A DNA stretch of 64,000 nucleotides from Solen grandis (lineage: Eukaryota; Mollusca; Bivalvia; Adapedonta; Solenidae): assembly GCA_021229015.1 (NCBI GenBank), contig CM037778.1, forward strand, positions 88,236,145 through 88,300,144. The letters run 5' to 3'. Below, piece after piece: positions 50,457 to 62,439 of the stretch. A model generated the notes under the pieces. That model had not been told where the DNA came from. It saw nothing but the letters and a program-made list of their open reading frames with translations, and did no database searches. How positions within the stretch are numbered: position 1 is the first letter of the stretch; the number at the start of each line of letters is the position of its first letter. Made by a program: the position numbers and the translations under genes.

Positions 50457-51240
50457 ACAAGAGGGCCATGATGGCCCTATATCACTCACCTGGGAACAAA
50501 TGTTCTAACGGAGCATTTTTGGTAGCTATAGAACATCTATGCCAAAACATTTTAGAAACTGGCAGTAGTTTTGGAGCAGAAGTCTTTTACTATATAAAGG
50601 CAAATTAGCCCTGCCCCTAGCTGCCATGTTCCTTTTACGGATCAGAATAATTTTAGCAATCATGGTAGAGAGTTACCCAAGGAACAGCATTCATTCTGTA
50701 CCAAAACATTTTGAAATCAAGTAAGTAGTTTTGAAGGAAAAGTTTTTTAAAAAAAAACTTTTTTTCTTGCCGTTGCCATGGCAACCAGAGTTCTACACGG
50801 ATCAAATTTATTTTAGCAATTTTTGTGAAGATTCACCCAAGGATCATCCCTGCCAAACCCAAGGATCATCCCTGCCAAGTTTAATCAAATTCTGTCCAGC
50901 AGTTTCAGAGATGTCATTTAACCCTTTCCCTCATATAGACTCATTTTGACGCACTCAATAGGTACCACATAAAGCCTGATCTGCAGAAAACCACAAATAA
51001 ACCTTATCAAATTTAATTATAAACTCCTCATTTCCAGACCACTGAGGAGCAGCGAACAGCATAAAACCTGATCAGCCTGCGAGTTACTCGCAGGCTGATC
51101 TGGTTTTATGCTGTTCGCACAGGTCTTTTCATGGTTTCCTCTATGAGAGAACGGGTTAAAGCAAATTGTAGATGATGGACGACGGACGCAGGGTGATCAC
51201 AAAAGCTCACCAAGAGCATGTTGTGCTCAGGTGAGCTAAA
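50457..51240 (+). repeat. Dispersed bivalve-type repeat, nested by a MITE
   Basis: It begins CAAGAGGGCCATGATGGCCC with CACTCACCTG and ends CTCAGGTGAGCTAAAA, so the terminal words CTCACCTG / CAGGTGAG are inverted. A relative in opposite orientation spans about 62440-63200. From memory, sequences with this head are abundant in bivalve genomes. A piggyBac-like MITE (50918-51159) is inserted inside. Confidence 0.6.
50918..51159 (-). mobile_element. piggyBac-like MITE, copy a
   Basis: TTAA followed by CCCTTTCCCTCATA at the left and a slightly mutated complement before TTAA at the right; about 242 bases. It has an internal near-perfect palindrome around GAGTTACTCGCAGGCTGATC. TTAA flanks and CCC ends are the piggyBac signature. 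Strand is relative to copy c. Confidence 0.8.
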
Positions 51241-52062
51241 AATGCAAGAGCTCATATAAAAAGCAAGAATGGTCAAGTGGCAGATTGTTATAAAATACAG
51301 CTGTACAGTATTGTATACTAGACAGGAACTATTTTGTACATTTTTATTAAAATAATTAGTGTATGTATGTGCAGCAACAATTGCCTGAAATTCCTCCTAC
51401 AGGGTAAAATGACTAAAAAATCTCCCCTCCTGAGGGAAGAGGTACTGTTCCCCAAAACAGAGTAAGAGCCCTGACAGTTTTATGATTGTGCAAATCTTGA
51501 TACCATTAGGTACAACTGCTATATGATTACATGGCCATCTCTGTGCCACCAATGTGGTGGGGATTATCATGCAGGATCATCATGCACCTGGGGCTGGTCC
51601 ATAAAGGATTACTGTATAGTATTACACCATGGTATGCAACTAATTGGGGGGCATCCCTTTAAATCTGGAACCCTGGACAAAGATTTTCCAAACTGCTGAA
51701 ACTAACCCATTCAGTTTTCCTTAAAGTTCTTACATTAAAACAAAACAAAGAGTCCCCTTTTCTCCAAATAATGACTGGTTTAGGAACTTAAGCTCAATTA
51801 ACTGAGAAAATAACACAAATACCATGTTACCCTTGACTTTAACTACATGCAGACTTGGCTAATTCATAGTACTTACTTAAGAATGCTTAAGAATTATAAA
51901 GCCACCTCACTGTGTACCAAAATTCTGTCATCAAAATTCAGACAATGAATCCTGTTTCTATGTTGTTTAATAAAACTCACTAAAGATGTGACTATGATTT
52001 CCAAAATATTGTGCTGTATCATGCCAAGCTTTAGATAACTGTTGTTATCTGAATACTGTAAC
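51241..52062. other. Sequence without recognised genes
   Basis: No exon could be supported. This is probably intron 1 of DENND5 or intergenic DNA. Confidence 0.5.
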
Positions 52063-52304
52063 TTAACCCTTTCCCTCATATAGACTCATTTTGACGCACT
52101 CAATAGGTACCACATAAAGCCTGATCTGCAGAAAACCACAGTTAAACCTTACCAAATTTAATTACAAAATCCTCATTTCCAGACCACTGAGGAGCAGCGA
52201 ACAGCATAAAACCTGATCAGCCTGCGAGTTACTCGCAGGCTGATCTGGTTTTAAGCTGTTCGCATAGGTCTTTTCATGGTTTCCTCTATGAGGGAAAGGG
52301 TTAA
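52063..52304 (-). mobile_element. piggyBac-like MITE, copy b
   Basis: Both ends are intact: TTAACCCTTTCCCTCATA and TATGAGGGAAAGGGTTAA-type termini, with the same internal palindrome as copy a. Confidence 0.85.
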
Positions 52305-52659
52305 GATTAAGGATGCACTAGCTTCAGAGAATTGCTGTCAGGAATTTAGCCCATGACTTTTGTGTCAGCTGGAAAATCACATGAACTCACTGTTGACTCA
52401 GGTTTTATATCATTAATTAAATATGGTGACCATGAAAAACCTGCTCATACTGAAACGCCAGTAGCCGTCTGATTTAAATTCCTCTCCTGCATGATATAAC
52501 TGACTTGTAATTCCTAACCCGGTAAGAGATATCTTGAGGAAATAACTTATGTGGCATGTATGGTGCAAATTCATTATAATGCTGTATTTGAGGTATTTAC
52601 CTATAAAAATTGCATGAGACAACAATATAACTAAATTTAAACAATCAATAAAATATGAA

Positions 52660-52830
52660 TTTAGATTGTTTATTGGGTTTAATGTCTCCCTGACAGTATT
52701 CAGTCAATTGGATACTATATCTTCTTGAGACAGATATAGTGTTGCCACACTGCAGTATCACACCATTGACATGCGGCATGATACCACACCACTGACCCAA
52801 CCAGTCCTGGAACTATCCTTAAATGCTTAG
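52660..52830 (-). repeat. Dispersed repeat shared with 12130-12360
   Basis: The minus strand carries GTGGTATCATGCC, CATGTCAATGGTGTGATACT and TATATCTGTCTCAAG in the same order as the plus strand at about 12230-12345. It is a SINE-like or MITE-like family present both inside the Harbinger element and here. Confidence 0.6.
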
Positions 52831-53568
52831 TTCCAAGGGATAACCATGACCCTAGATGCTTTAATCACTCACCATCGGCAAAATACAAGCTTAGAGTCGA
52901 GGTTTGAATAGTGTTCAAATCAAATTTGTATCCAAATGTAAAAGTGATTTCAATGTGACTTCAAAGATCTTAAAATAATTCTAAGGCTTTGTTGATAATG
53001 CTAAACCATCACCAAATAAATGGCAAAATTGGGCAAATGTCATATCTGAAAAATAATAATCAAGTACCTGCATCATGTATTCCAACAGACTCTACAGTAG
53101 AACCTAACTTCCTTTTTAAAACTATCAGTTTCCTAGAAATGACTGCAACTTTAATTAGCAACTTCTTTCTCACTTAGAAAACTAGTTAGTTTTAAAGAAA
53201 AACATGAATGCTTTACAAAAGTGAGTAAATGATTCAATTACAACCTGCCGTTACCTTGCTCTAGTACCAGAGACATAAGGAAGCTGCCAAGTTTATTTGG
53301 CTGCTTGACATTTCAAAGCAAAAAATGTTTCCAATTAAAGTTTCCATCCTACATTGATAATTCATTGAAGAATTCAATTACAGACAGAGATAGCGGCCAA
53401 GTGCAGCACACTCAACAGTCATCTGACTTGCGCTTAACTGATTCAATTACTTACTGTTTTCTTAGAAAGTCTTCAATGGATTTGGTTTATCAAGCCTTGG
53501 AAACAAATTTCCAATCTTACAATTGAAAAAACACCAGTATCTATGGGTGAAAAATTGAAAAATATTTC

Positions 53569-53810
53569 TTAACCCTTTCCCTCATAGAGGACACCATGAA
53601 AAGACCTATGCGAACAGCATAAAACCAGATCAGCCTGCGAGTAACTCGCAGGCTGATCAGGTTTTATGCTGTTCGCTGCTCCTCAGTGGTCTGGAAATAA
53701 GTATTTTGTAATTAAATTTGGTAAGGTTTAACTGTGGTTTTCTGCAGATCAGGCTTTATGTGGTACCTATTGAGGGCGTCAAAATGAGTATATATGAGGG
53801 AAAGGGTTAA
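53569..53810 (+). mobile_element. piggyBac-like MITE, copy c
   Basis: A 242-base element with TTAA at both ends and 14-base or longer inverted ends CCCTTTCCCTCATA. The interior has a palindrome of roughly 30-base arms from CGAACAGCATAAAAC to its complement around GAGTAACTCGC. This is the best preserved copy. Confidence 0.85.
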
Positions 53811-56800
53811 GCAAAACTCATGTTAATGGTCATCTGGCATAATACCACATGCCCTATATCCATTTCTTGGCATCAGATGTTCATCTGCTATCTGATGTCT
53901 GCAGGCTGCTTACAATTAGGTCTGGAAGGAAGATCTATACATTTTCCATATAAACACTGCACCTCTCTCTAAAAACAAAGCTTCTTCCTAAATATTCTTT
54001 GAGGACCAGGAGACTATTACAAATATTCTTGTTAATCTATTTTAGTTTACAATCACATAATGGAAAGGACATGCTTACTAACAAAAGGCATTTCATGGAC
54101 ATGTTTTCACACCTTGGCAAACAGAGCAGACCAAGATTAGACAACTTCTGATCAGAGACTCCTTTTTTTGCTCTAGAATTCTACTCAGTCAGCATGGGAA
54201 AGATAAATCCATGGTTTCATATACCATTTAAAGGTCAGAAAATTAATACTCATCAAGTCATAAATTTGTACATGAATATTCATGAGAGACAGGGTTAAAT
54301 GTCAACCAGTTTTCAAAGCAATAACATGTACAGCCCCTGGGGCATTAAACAGAAAGGACATGTGGCTCTTCAAACAGCTATGGGGCCTTTAAGAAGCCTG
54401 AGAATCAGGACAACCGGTGAAGAGGTTCCCTTTCTGCAGTAACCCAGGCAGTCACAATGATTTATACTCCCTGGTTATGTACAGACATTGTACACACAGC
54501 TAATTTCTGCACAAACCTATCACAAGTAACCAAGTAACCATGCCTGTCTACACTTTGTATCTCTAAGTTTCTTGCAAGTTTATTTTTCCTTCCCAGCAAC
54601 TGTCTTTTCCTTTAAGAATTTTGAGGAGGGACAAATCTTGGCCATTTAATTATTTAAATAAATAACATTAGAGAAAGGTCATATTTCTAACTGGTAATGA
54701 TGATGGTAATGTATGAAACTATCCATATGAGTACAATGTTACCAGAATTATTACCGGAATAACAATAATTATTGATCATCACAGACCAGTATTTTACAAA
54801 ATGTCTGTAAATATTGCCACCTTCTGATAAACTGATAAGGCTGGCTGGATTAGTGAATGTCAAAAGAATCCAGGGCATTCCTCAACTTCAAAGTTGAATT
54901 GTCTGAATTCACTTATCAGGTGAGAAGACAGAAAATAGCACAAGTTTTTGAAAGTAGCTAGAAAAACAATGCAGTACCAGGCCATCTTTTCTTATTATTG
55001 GGAAAGGGCTTTAATACATTATTTTGAGCTTAAAAGTACTGTTTTCTTGTGTTTGGAGAGAGGAAAATCCTTGGGTCAATAGCAATTTTGGGGGTAAGTG
55101 TACAAGTTAAATGAAAAATAAACTACCCCTGATCATAGAGGGAAAAGAAATCCGATTAGCTCTGAAACTTGAGGCTTAAGATACAGCACTGTACCTCTAA
55201 CCTATATGGGGATAAATAGGGTAGGTAGGGGTGTGTGATGGTTTTTCTATCAGCCATTGTTAACATAAAATTTATTAAATTTCATGATTATACAGACCCC
55301 TAGATAAGATTTTGACTAATATTTCACTCCCTCTGTGTAAAAACAACCCTGAAATTCGAATCTCAAATACAGTAAAATTCTACATCTAAAAAGGGTTTCA
55401 TCTTTCAGATCATTAAAATATCTGTCCATCATACATTACTCCATGTAAAATATATAAAAAAATCCGCACAGCATAAATTAGTACATGTATATATTCACTT
55501 TTGCTTGTCCAATATGTTTTCATTTGTAATCAAAATATCTGACATGATTATGTTGTTAAGCCTGTTTAGAACTTAATTAGTAATGTAATGTACAGACTGA
55601 CATATGAAAAGAAAAACAAGCATAAACTTTTTGTATTTATATTGGAACTGAAAAATAAGACATCTTACAGTATCAATTAAAAGAAAAACATATTTGGAGT
55701 TGATGGGGTTTAAAGGAGAATGTAGAAAGGTTACAAAATGTAAGATTATTGACATGCACTTGAACCATTTTTCAGTCATATGGAGATGGTGAAACAGATT
55801 ATAATATATATATACTGCAAATTTTTATAATGTTAGGCCAGAAACAGGTCTCGATGTGCATCTAAGAGAAGTGTTTTAATAAAACAACTACCAATGAAAA
55901 TTGTACAAATAATCCATTGGAATATATAATTTACCTTTTCCCAAAGTATAAGATTTCCTACCAATGAAAATTGTTCAAATATTCATTTGGTCCTATCTTG
56001 CATCATCATCCATAAATAGGTCAAAAGTGAGGTTAGACAGCTACGCCGTAAAAGGTCACAGAAATAGAAATATACTTGATGGAAGCAACATATTATTTTA
56101 TTAAACAATCTTCATTAGGTCAGCTTTAATTTGAAGTTTTCAGATTTGCCAATCACTAAAACTTTACCAAACAAATCAATATCAAAATGAATACCATACA
56201 TTAAAAGTATCAATATAATACATTAGACTTTTCATATCTACATTGAACTGCTTAACAACAGATGATATCTGCTTCATGAACTCATAGGCCACTATACATC
56301 ATCGTAGTACATACATAATCCAACAATGAAACTAAAGTACGATAAGGAAACTAAAATGAAATTCAAAGGAAATAAATTAATACATAATCATGAATATTGC
56401 TTTTAATAAATGGATATGAGAAATTTCTGAATACATTTGAATATATATATCTATAAAAAAAAAATAAGGAAGAAATATCGCAAATGCTTTAAAATCGAGC
56501 TCATAATGTTTCTCTGATAGTTTAGAATGGTCTCCCCTCATTAAAATCTGACACTGGGTGTCACTCCCAGACCCCATTGGTGGCAGCAACAGAACTGCAT
56601 AGAATATCGGCAAAACCCAATATATCAATTTTGAATTGCTGTACAAATTACTATTTAGTATGGCAATATATTGGTATCAGGGTTGTCAAATGTATCAGAG
56701 TAGGCAATTGGATTTGAAAAGTAACAGATTCGGATGGGGATCAAGGGGGCCACCTAGGCCCCTTGTCGGTCTATAGGGAAACCAGACCCATGGCAGAAAA

Positions 56801-57953
56801 AAGAAATTGAATATTTTAAGGTACTTTGGAAGCCTCTCCTTGCATTATTTTCTTTCATTCTGTTAAACAAAATAAGATGTAAATTGTGTTTAACTTTAAC
56901 ATCTGGAAATATGAGGAAAATAATTTGCCAAAATTCAAATCCACAATGAAATAAATTAATTCATTTCTTACCAATCATGATTATTTGCAGTAAAATTAGT
57001 AACAAACAATAAGTATTAGTTCTAGATTTTATTCTGCCAGATTTAATTTACCTTCAAAACTGACCCACATGGATTGTATTTAAATATTAATCATTTGTTT
57101 GTAATGCATCAAAAACAAGTATTTCAAAAATTATTACTTAAATATATTGAATGCATACAGCAATCTATTTCCAAATGAATAGCAAACTTTAGAAATAGTT
57201 AAAAACCCTATTTAACTGGACCAAATAAGGTTTCTTCCTATCCAATTATATTGTTTTCTGGCTGAAGATGATGCTACTCTGCTCGTTAAAACTGTCTTCT
57301 AAGCAATTTTTTCAGACTAAAATGTTTTAAAAGTGACATTACTTTTTATTAAACTAAAACTGAAATCAATATTTTGTCTGTAAAGTTAATTTACATCATA
57401 TGAATCTTGTAAAATTACAGGATCAAATATCCTGTGATCCCTAAAAACTTTTTGTAATGTTGAGAATATCAACACACAGTTTTTAAGTGTACTATCTCTC
57501 ACTTCTCCCTAAGACCTCACCATTTCTCCTTATCCTGAGCTGAGAGAGAAGTGACTTCTCCCTATTTTCTGAGCCAAGGATGAGCCCTGTAGGCTTAAAG
57601 TTCATAAAGTTAGTTTCTTAACTGTAACTAGTGCTTACTAGCACTTTACATTTAATATTCTTGTAAGATATTCAATCAATGTTTTCTTCCATATATCTAA
57701 AATAAAGCATTGCTAGTACTCACACTCTGTCCATTCCCCATACAAAACCTCTTGGGGATGCTGGATGTGGAAATGATGAAGAAGTCAAGTTGCTAAAACT
57801 TTCTGTTTCATGACCTTTTTCCTTTTATCCCAGCATGATGAAGATATATAATGAGAAAGAATGAACATCTTGTGGATTTTATGAGTAGATGGATTTTTTT
57901 GTTGCTAAAGTGTGCAAAACATAAGCAGTGATATATTTTATTTTTCGACTTAC
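53811..57953. other. Gene-free stretch, probably DENND5 intron 1
   Basis: On the minus strand this lies directly downstream of the DENND5 first exon donor, so it should be its first intron. I looked for a second DENND5 exon and did not find one. Small direct repeats occur at 55889-55922 and 55959-55991. Nothing else stands out. Confidence 0.5.
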
Positions 57954-58047
57954 CAGAGAGTTGATCCGGTTCCAAGCCCGATGTCACATCCAGGCCACAC
58001 AAGACAAAATAGTCGGCGAATCGACTGTCTAACTTCTGGCCAGACAT
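57954..58047 (-). CDS. DENND5: DENND5-like first coding exon (partial gene)
   Basis: ATG at 58047-58045 opens [20 protein letters not shown] followed by [12 protein letters not shown], then donor GTAAGTCG. The [12 protein letters not shown]...GLEPDEL start is characteristic of DENND5A/B (RAB6IP1-like) proteins, which carry a tripartite DENN domain and act as guanine nucleotide exchange factors for Rab GTPases in Golgi and endosome traffic. Only 31 codons plus one base are in the window; later exons must lie to the left, beyond this region or the gap. Whether it is nearer vertebrate DENND5A or DENND5B cannot be decided. Confidence 0.8.
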
Positions 58048-58466
58048 ATCAATTAATTCTTTCGAAACTTTAGACCTTACTCAAATCCATATTTCTCGAA
58101 ATACCACTCTACTACGGTGACATTTTTGACAGCGATTTTCGTCATTGTTTGGATAATTTACGCTTACTTTGCCCGTTAGATGGAGCAGCCGTAGTTACCG
58201 GTGTATATGTTATTTATTCCTCGTGCAAGATAATATTGGCATTAGACGACTCAAACTTTTCGGTAAATCAGACTTGATTTAATGGTGACTTTTCCTTATT
58301 TTTATGCGCCCTTTTGAGTATGAGGGAACATACTGTTTGCACATGTCGGTCGATCTGTCGGTAGACTAATATAGTTCAAATGGTATTTAAAATTAAGTTC
58401 TTGGTATATTTTTTGCCACAGCATCCTCAAAGGTCAAGGTCACAAAAACTCTTAAAATAGATGGGC

Positions 58467-58605
58467 GTCGTGGTTCAGTGGTAAAGTATATGTTTACTTA
58501 ATGGATGAAAAAAAAAAGTGCATTTTGAGCAGGACTTGAACACAGAGTCTTTCGCTTGCAGGGCAGATGCTCTTTCTACTAGGCTACCAGGCCACTTATA
58601 TTTCC
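58467..58605 (-). repeat. tRNA-like SINE fragments, inverted pair
   Basis: Plus-strand words GTGGTTCAGTGGTAAAG (A-box like) at 58476 are followed by a minus-strand tRNA-like sequence with GTAGCCTAGTAGAAAGAGC and GTGTTCAAGTCCTG (B-box like) ending near 58510. It looks like one SINE inserted next to another fragment. It is not a functional tRNA gene. Confidence 0.5.
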
Positions 58606-59330
58606 CCCCTAATTTGAATTATATTTATGGCATGGGGCAGGTCAAGAGAACAAGGTAAACAATGATCTTGGAGCACATGCACCTATGGTACCAAATTTGG
58701 CATCACTGTCATGATGAGAAATAAGAGTAGCCTCACTGGGACGCAAACGCAGGGCATAATTTATTTACAGGGTGAATACTGTGTACCTGTAATTTGTGCT
58801 ATTGTTCTACTTTCGGTTTTGCGATATCCCCTATGATATGTGACAACCAGTACCAAAATTAACATGTAGTGCTGAGCAGCTCATTTATGGGACTAGTACC
58901 GATAGAGATATAGTAGTCCTGACAACTTACTCATAGTTGTCCCTTATTATGAGTTATTGGTACTGTTACTGAAGATCTGATGGTTGCCAGGGTTCAAACC
59001 CCTTTAATTTTGCAAGGATTTTTATAGTCCAGCCCATCAATGAGCTAATCAGCGCGACATGCTTGACATTCCTAAAGTATGGTTGTACTTGCAACATGTT
59101 GAACTGGAACCACTAATTGAGAGGGATTATTGTAATTAAGTTGTAAGATTGTTTGGGGTATAATTTAAGATAAATAATTGCAAATTTGAAAAAAAAAAAA
59201 AAAAAAAAACCAGAACAGAATATGTTCAGCTGATATGTTAACTTTACTAGTAGTTCTTATAAGTTTGGGAAGAGCCATAACTGTAAGTTTTGGAACTTGT
59301 GGCTTGACCCATTTGTTATAGGGCCAAAAA

Positions 59331-59537
59331 AAAAGTTCCGTTTCTGGTCTCCAGCAAATAAAAAAGAGGGTAATGGTAGGTCGGGATTTTATTTATTTAT
59401 TTATTTATTTATTTTTTTGACATGAAACGAAAGGTAAAAAAAGGGAAATATTTTTTAAAGGCACAAAGGTAAAAAAAAACCTTTAGGGTCGGTTGTTAAA
59501 AAAGAGGGTCAGTTGGGAGACCAGAAACTGAACTTTT
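59331..59537. mobile_element. MITE-like element with about 20-bp inverted ends
   Basis: AAAAGTTCCGTTTCTGGTCT at the left is mirrored by GAGACCAGAAACTGAACTTT at the right with one mismatch. The interior is rich in AAGGTAAAAAAAGGG words. A related right half is at 17572-17716 inside the Harbinger element. Confidence 0.6.
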
Positions 59538-60169
59538 TTTTTTTACCTAGTTACTTTTTGGTTTTGTTTCATGCATGTATGTAATATTATGTATTGGCAA
59601 TCAAATATGTTCAAACCTGAGTTGATCCCTAAGTCCCAAATTTAGTATATGGTACATGCTTATGACCAGTATAGGCATGCTACTCATTGACCTGAAAGGT
59701 CAAGGTCACATATTAAACTTGATAAAGCAAAGTTGAGCAAACTTTGTTGACCCCTTGGTTTTAAATACAATTATTGTTGACTGTAGCATTCGGAATAACC
59801 ATACTAGCTTTTAGGTTCAAGTTCCTTAAAGGTCAAGGTCACAAGGCATTATGTTAAATGCCAAAAACATTGTGATACCAGTCTCTTCCATTTCAATTGA
59901 CCATTCAACCTCAGACCTTTATCTTGTACTTTTTGTCTTAGAAGATCATTATATGAAAATTTTGTTATTATTTATATGACTATAATCACTTGTCCCAGGT
60001 AAATTAAGTTATGATGTCACATGTTGATGTGACAAGGAGTCAGATATGATATATTTGCATATGGGTGTATATATCTCTTGTTTCTCTTATATTGACTGAT
60101 TTTTTTTTCTCAATACAATCAAAGTATATTTTATCAATGGAACCTGTGTTCAGACTGCAAAGATTTATT

Positions 60170-60200
60170 AATGTTCTTGACCATTCAGGTCAAGAACATT
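60170..60200. repeat. Perfect 13-bp hairpin
   Basis: AATGTTCTTGACC and its exact complement are separated by five bases. It has no run of T behind it and no known role. Confidence 0.7.
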
Positions 60201-61034
60201 GAATAATCTTAACGTTTTAGCTGTATTCTAACTAAAACTTTATCTTTACTTGACATTGTTTACATCTTTAAAATATGGACAAATCTAGATCTATTGAAGT
60301 ATTTTTTAAAACTCAGTTCTTTCAAGAAATTCATGAAGACAGTTAAAGCACAGCCTATTGAATGTGAATTTAAGGTCAAAACATTGCTTTGGTTACTTTT
60401 TCAACCATTTTTTATGTCAGAGGGAGAAAAGATACCAATATTTATCAACCTACCTTAATACGATGCTCTGCTCAATATTTAAGAAGAAAAAAACAACAAC
60501 CTTTTACCTTCTGTTGACTTGGAAACAAATTATTATGCTAATCCCTATTTTGACTGATACTCTTGGGAAGGTCTGAAAGAAATTCTCATGCACAATGGGG
60601 ATCAAACTTGTGGCCTTTAAATTCAATAAACACAAACACTGGACTACAAAGCTCATGCACCTGAGTTATTCCTCATAATGCACCTACATGTATCTGTTTT
60701 AGACAAAATGATATTGGGTCTCTTGAAAATAGACTTTGTCAAGTATATATGCGGGGATTTTTACAAATTGTCAATGCTCTAGGGTAGGGACTTAGACTGA
60801 AAAAAAAAGTAATTAAAACATTGATAGAAAAAATCTTCTCGTCCAAAAGTACTCTTCAGATTTGAAAATATTTTGTGAGTTTAAATGTTCTTTTGGTGAG
60901 TCTCTACCAAGATTATTTAAGTTATTCTGCTCTGTAAAAAACATGGACCTTTTCAGTAAGCTTTAATCAATTGAGCAGTTGATTAAATTGTTATGTTCCA
61001 AGTTCTAATTGTCTTAATATAATAAATTCTAGAG

Positions 61035-62356
61035 ATGTTGAGTATCACAAGGACCTTGCTGCAGAATGTGCGCGGGAGAGGAGCAGTGTCTGCCATCAAG
61101 TACCTGATGCCCATCAGCCTTGCATCCTGGGTTAAGGCCTCTCAGGTTTGAGCTGTTATTATATTCCCACTATCTCAAGTACTCTGGGGACTATTATATA
61201 GGAATCACTTTGTCTATCAATCGGTCCTTCCCGAAATTTGTCTGGGCTCTAATTTGACAAAGGATCAGTGGGTTCTCAAATTATTTAATGTAAATGTTTG
61301 TCTTATAAAGACAGGGTGTTGTGAAAACAGATTGCTAGCTTAAAGGTCAAGATCAAACTTTGTGGTCAAAGGAAACAATGAAAATGTGCCTGTCCAGGCT
61401 CTAATTTGACAATGGATCTGTGGACGTTTGGCACAAAAATATATCTTTTGAAGACAAGAGTGTTGTGCACAGGAACCAGATTGCTTTCTGACTTTGGGTG
61501 TACATCAGCTGGTAAATAACATCCAAATGTTAATTACATGCACTGACAAATAATAGGGAAGTGGGGGGTATTAATCACTTTTAGTGATAGCTCTAGTTAT
61601 ATTCAGAAGTCTTTGCTATTTGCTTATAGTTTGCTGAAGATATTTTGGTCTTGGTGATGAAGACAAGTTGTTTCTGTTACATCAGGCAACAAGAAGTCCA
61701 TTTTGTCCTCTACCTATCTTTTAACCCCTATAACTATATGAGAGATATGAACTAATTGACTTATGTAATCAGTTTAAAACCATGTCAGCCTACAAGTAAT
61801 GTGTACATTATGAACATAAATGATTTCATGGTATATCTACAGGGGATGTGTACATTAAATGATTACATGGTATATCTACAGGGGATGTGTATATGATTGC
61901 ATGGTATATCTACAGGGAATGTGTGTATTATGTGATTACTTGGTATATCTACAGAGGATGTGTACCTTAAGTGATTATATGGTATATCTACAGGGGATGT
62001 GTACATCAAATGATTACATGGTATATCTACAGGGGATGTGTACATTAAATGATTACATGGTATATCTACAGTGGATGTGTACATTAAATGATTACATGGT
62101 ATATCTACAGGGGATGTGTACATCAAATGATTTCATGGTATATCTACAGGGGATGTGTACATTATATGATTACATGGTATATCTACAGAGGATGTGTACC
62201 TTAAGTGATTACATGGTATATCTACAGGGGATGTGTACATCGGGTCCAGATGAGGTGACTAAAGCAAGAAGCGCCCAAAAGACAGCAGAACCAACTATCT
62301 TCTCAAAGATTCTGGCGAAGGAAATTCCTGCAGATATACTTTTTGAAGATGATAAG
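61035..62356 (+). CDS. HINT2: HINT2-like histidine triad protein, first two coding exons (partial)
   Basis: Exon 61035-61145 (37 codons, MLSITRTLLQNVRGRGAVSA...) looks like a mitochondrial targeting peptide: it is rich in Arg, Leu and Ser and lacks acidic residues. Exon 62228-62356 (43 codons) continues in phase with DEVTKARSAQK and TIFSKILAKEIPADILFEDD, the conserved N-terminal part of HINT1/HINT2. These enzymes are purine nucleoside phosphoramidases; HINT2 is mitochondrial. The histidine triad itself (HxHxH) and the AFHDIxPQAP segment are further downstream and were not found before 64000. The intron between the exons ends in a minisatellite copying the second exon acceptor. An upstream 5' exon is likely because TTCTAG precedes the ATG by two bases. 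Confidence 0.8.
61165..61500 (+). repeat. Dispersed repeat in HINT intron 1
   Basis: It shares TCTCAAATTATTT-, GTTGTG- and AAAGGTCAA-type words in the same order with 63794-64000, and repeats part of itself at 61408-61490. It is a non-coding interspersed family. Confidence 0.55.
61822..62244 (+). repeat. 39-bp minisatellite duplicating a 3' splice site
   Basis: Eleven units of GATTACATGGTATATCTACA plus GGGGATGTGTACATTAAAT occur with few changes; all are 39 bases apart except one 34-base unit. The AG of each potential acceptor ends at 61842, 61881, 61915, 61954, 61993, 62032, 62071, 62110, 62149, 62188 and 62227; the last is the true start of HINT exon 2. Because 39 is a multiple of three and no stop occurs, every acceptor from 61915 on would be in frame, adding 13 residues (GMCTLNDYMVYLQ type) per unit. 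Confidence 0.9.
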
Positions 62357-62439
62357 GTGACTTGAACCCTTTTTTCCATGAAAGCTATTAGGCCAAAAAA
62401 GCTGATGTGACAGTTATTAAAGTCTATTTTTTTTCCTCA

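Larger units (their letters stand above)
58048..61034. other. Intergenic or 5' region between DENND5 and HINT2-like gene
   Basis: Head-to-head interval of about 3 kb. The part next to DENND5 (58050-58290) is relatively repeat-free and could hold the promoter(s). Beyond it are repeats: tRNA-like words at about 58467-58600, AAAGGTCAAGGTCAC words, a poly-A run at 59190-59208, an ATTT microsatellite (59388-59416), an inverted-repeat element (59331-59537) and a perfect hairpin (60170-60200). A 5' untranslated exon of the HINT gene probably lies here, since the coding exon is preceded by an acceptor-like TTCTAG. Confidence 0.5.

Noticed and set aside
50330..50608. 92-codon open frame after the gap
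   Set aside because: It runs into the head of a dispersed repeat (50457 onward) and shows no recognisable domain or splice context.
61822..62244. CRISPR-like or pure satellite interpretation of the 39-bp repeats
   Set aside because: No spacers, and the last unit runs directly into the HINT exon; the repeat is a duplicated splice junction.
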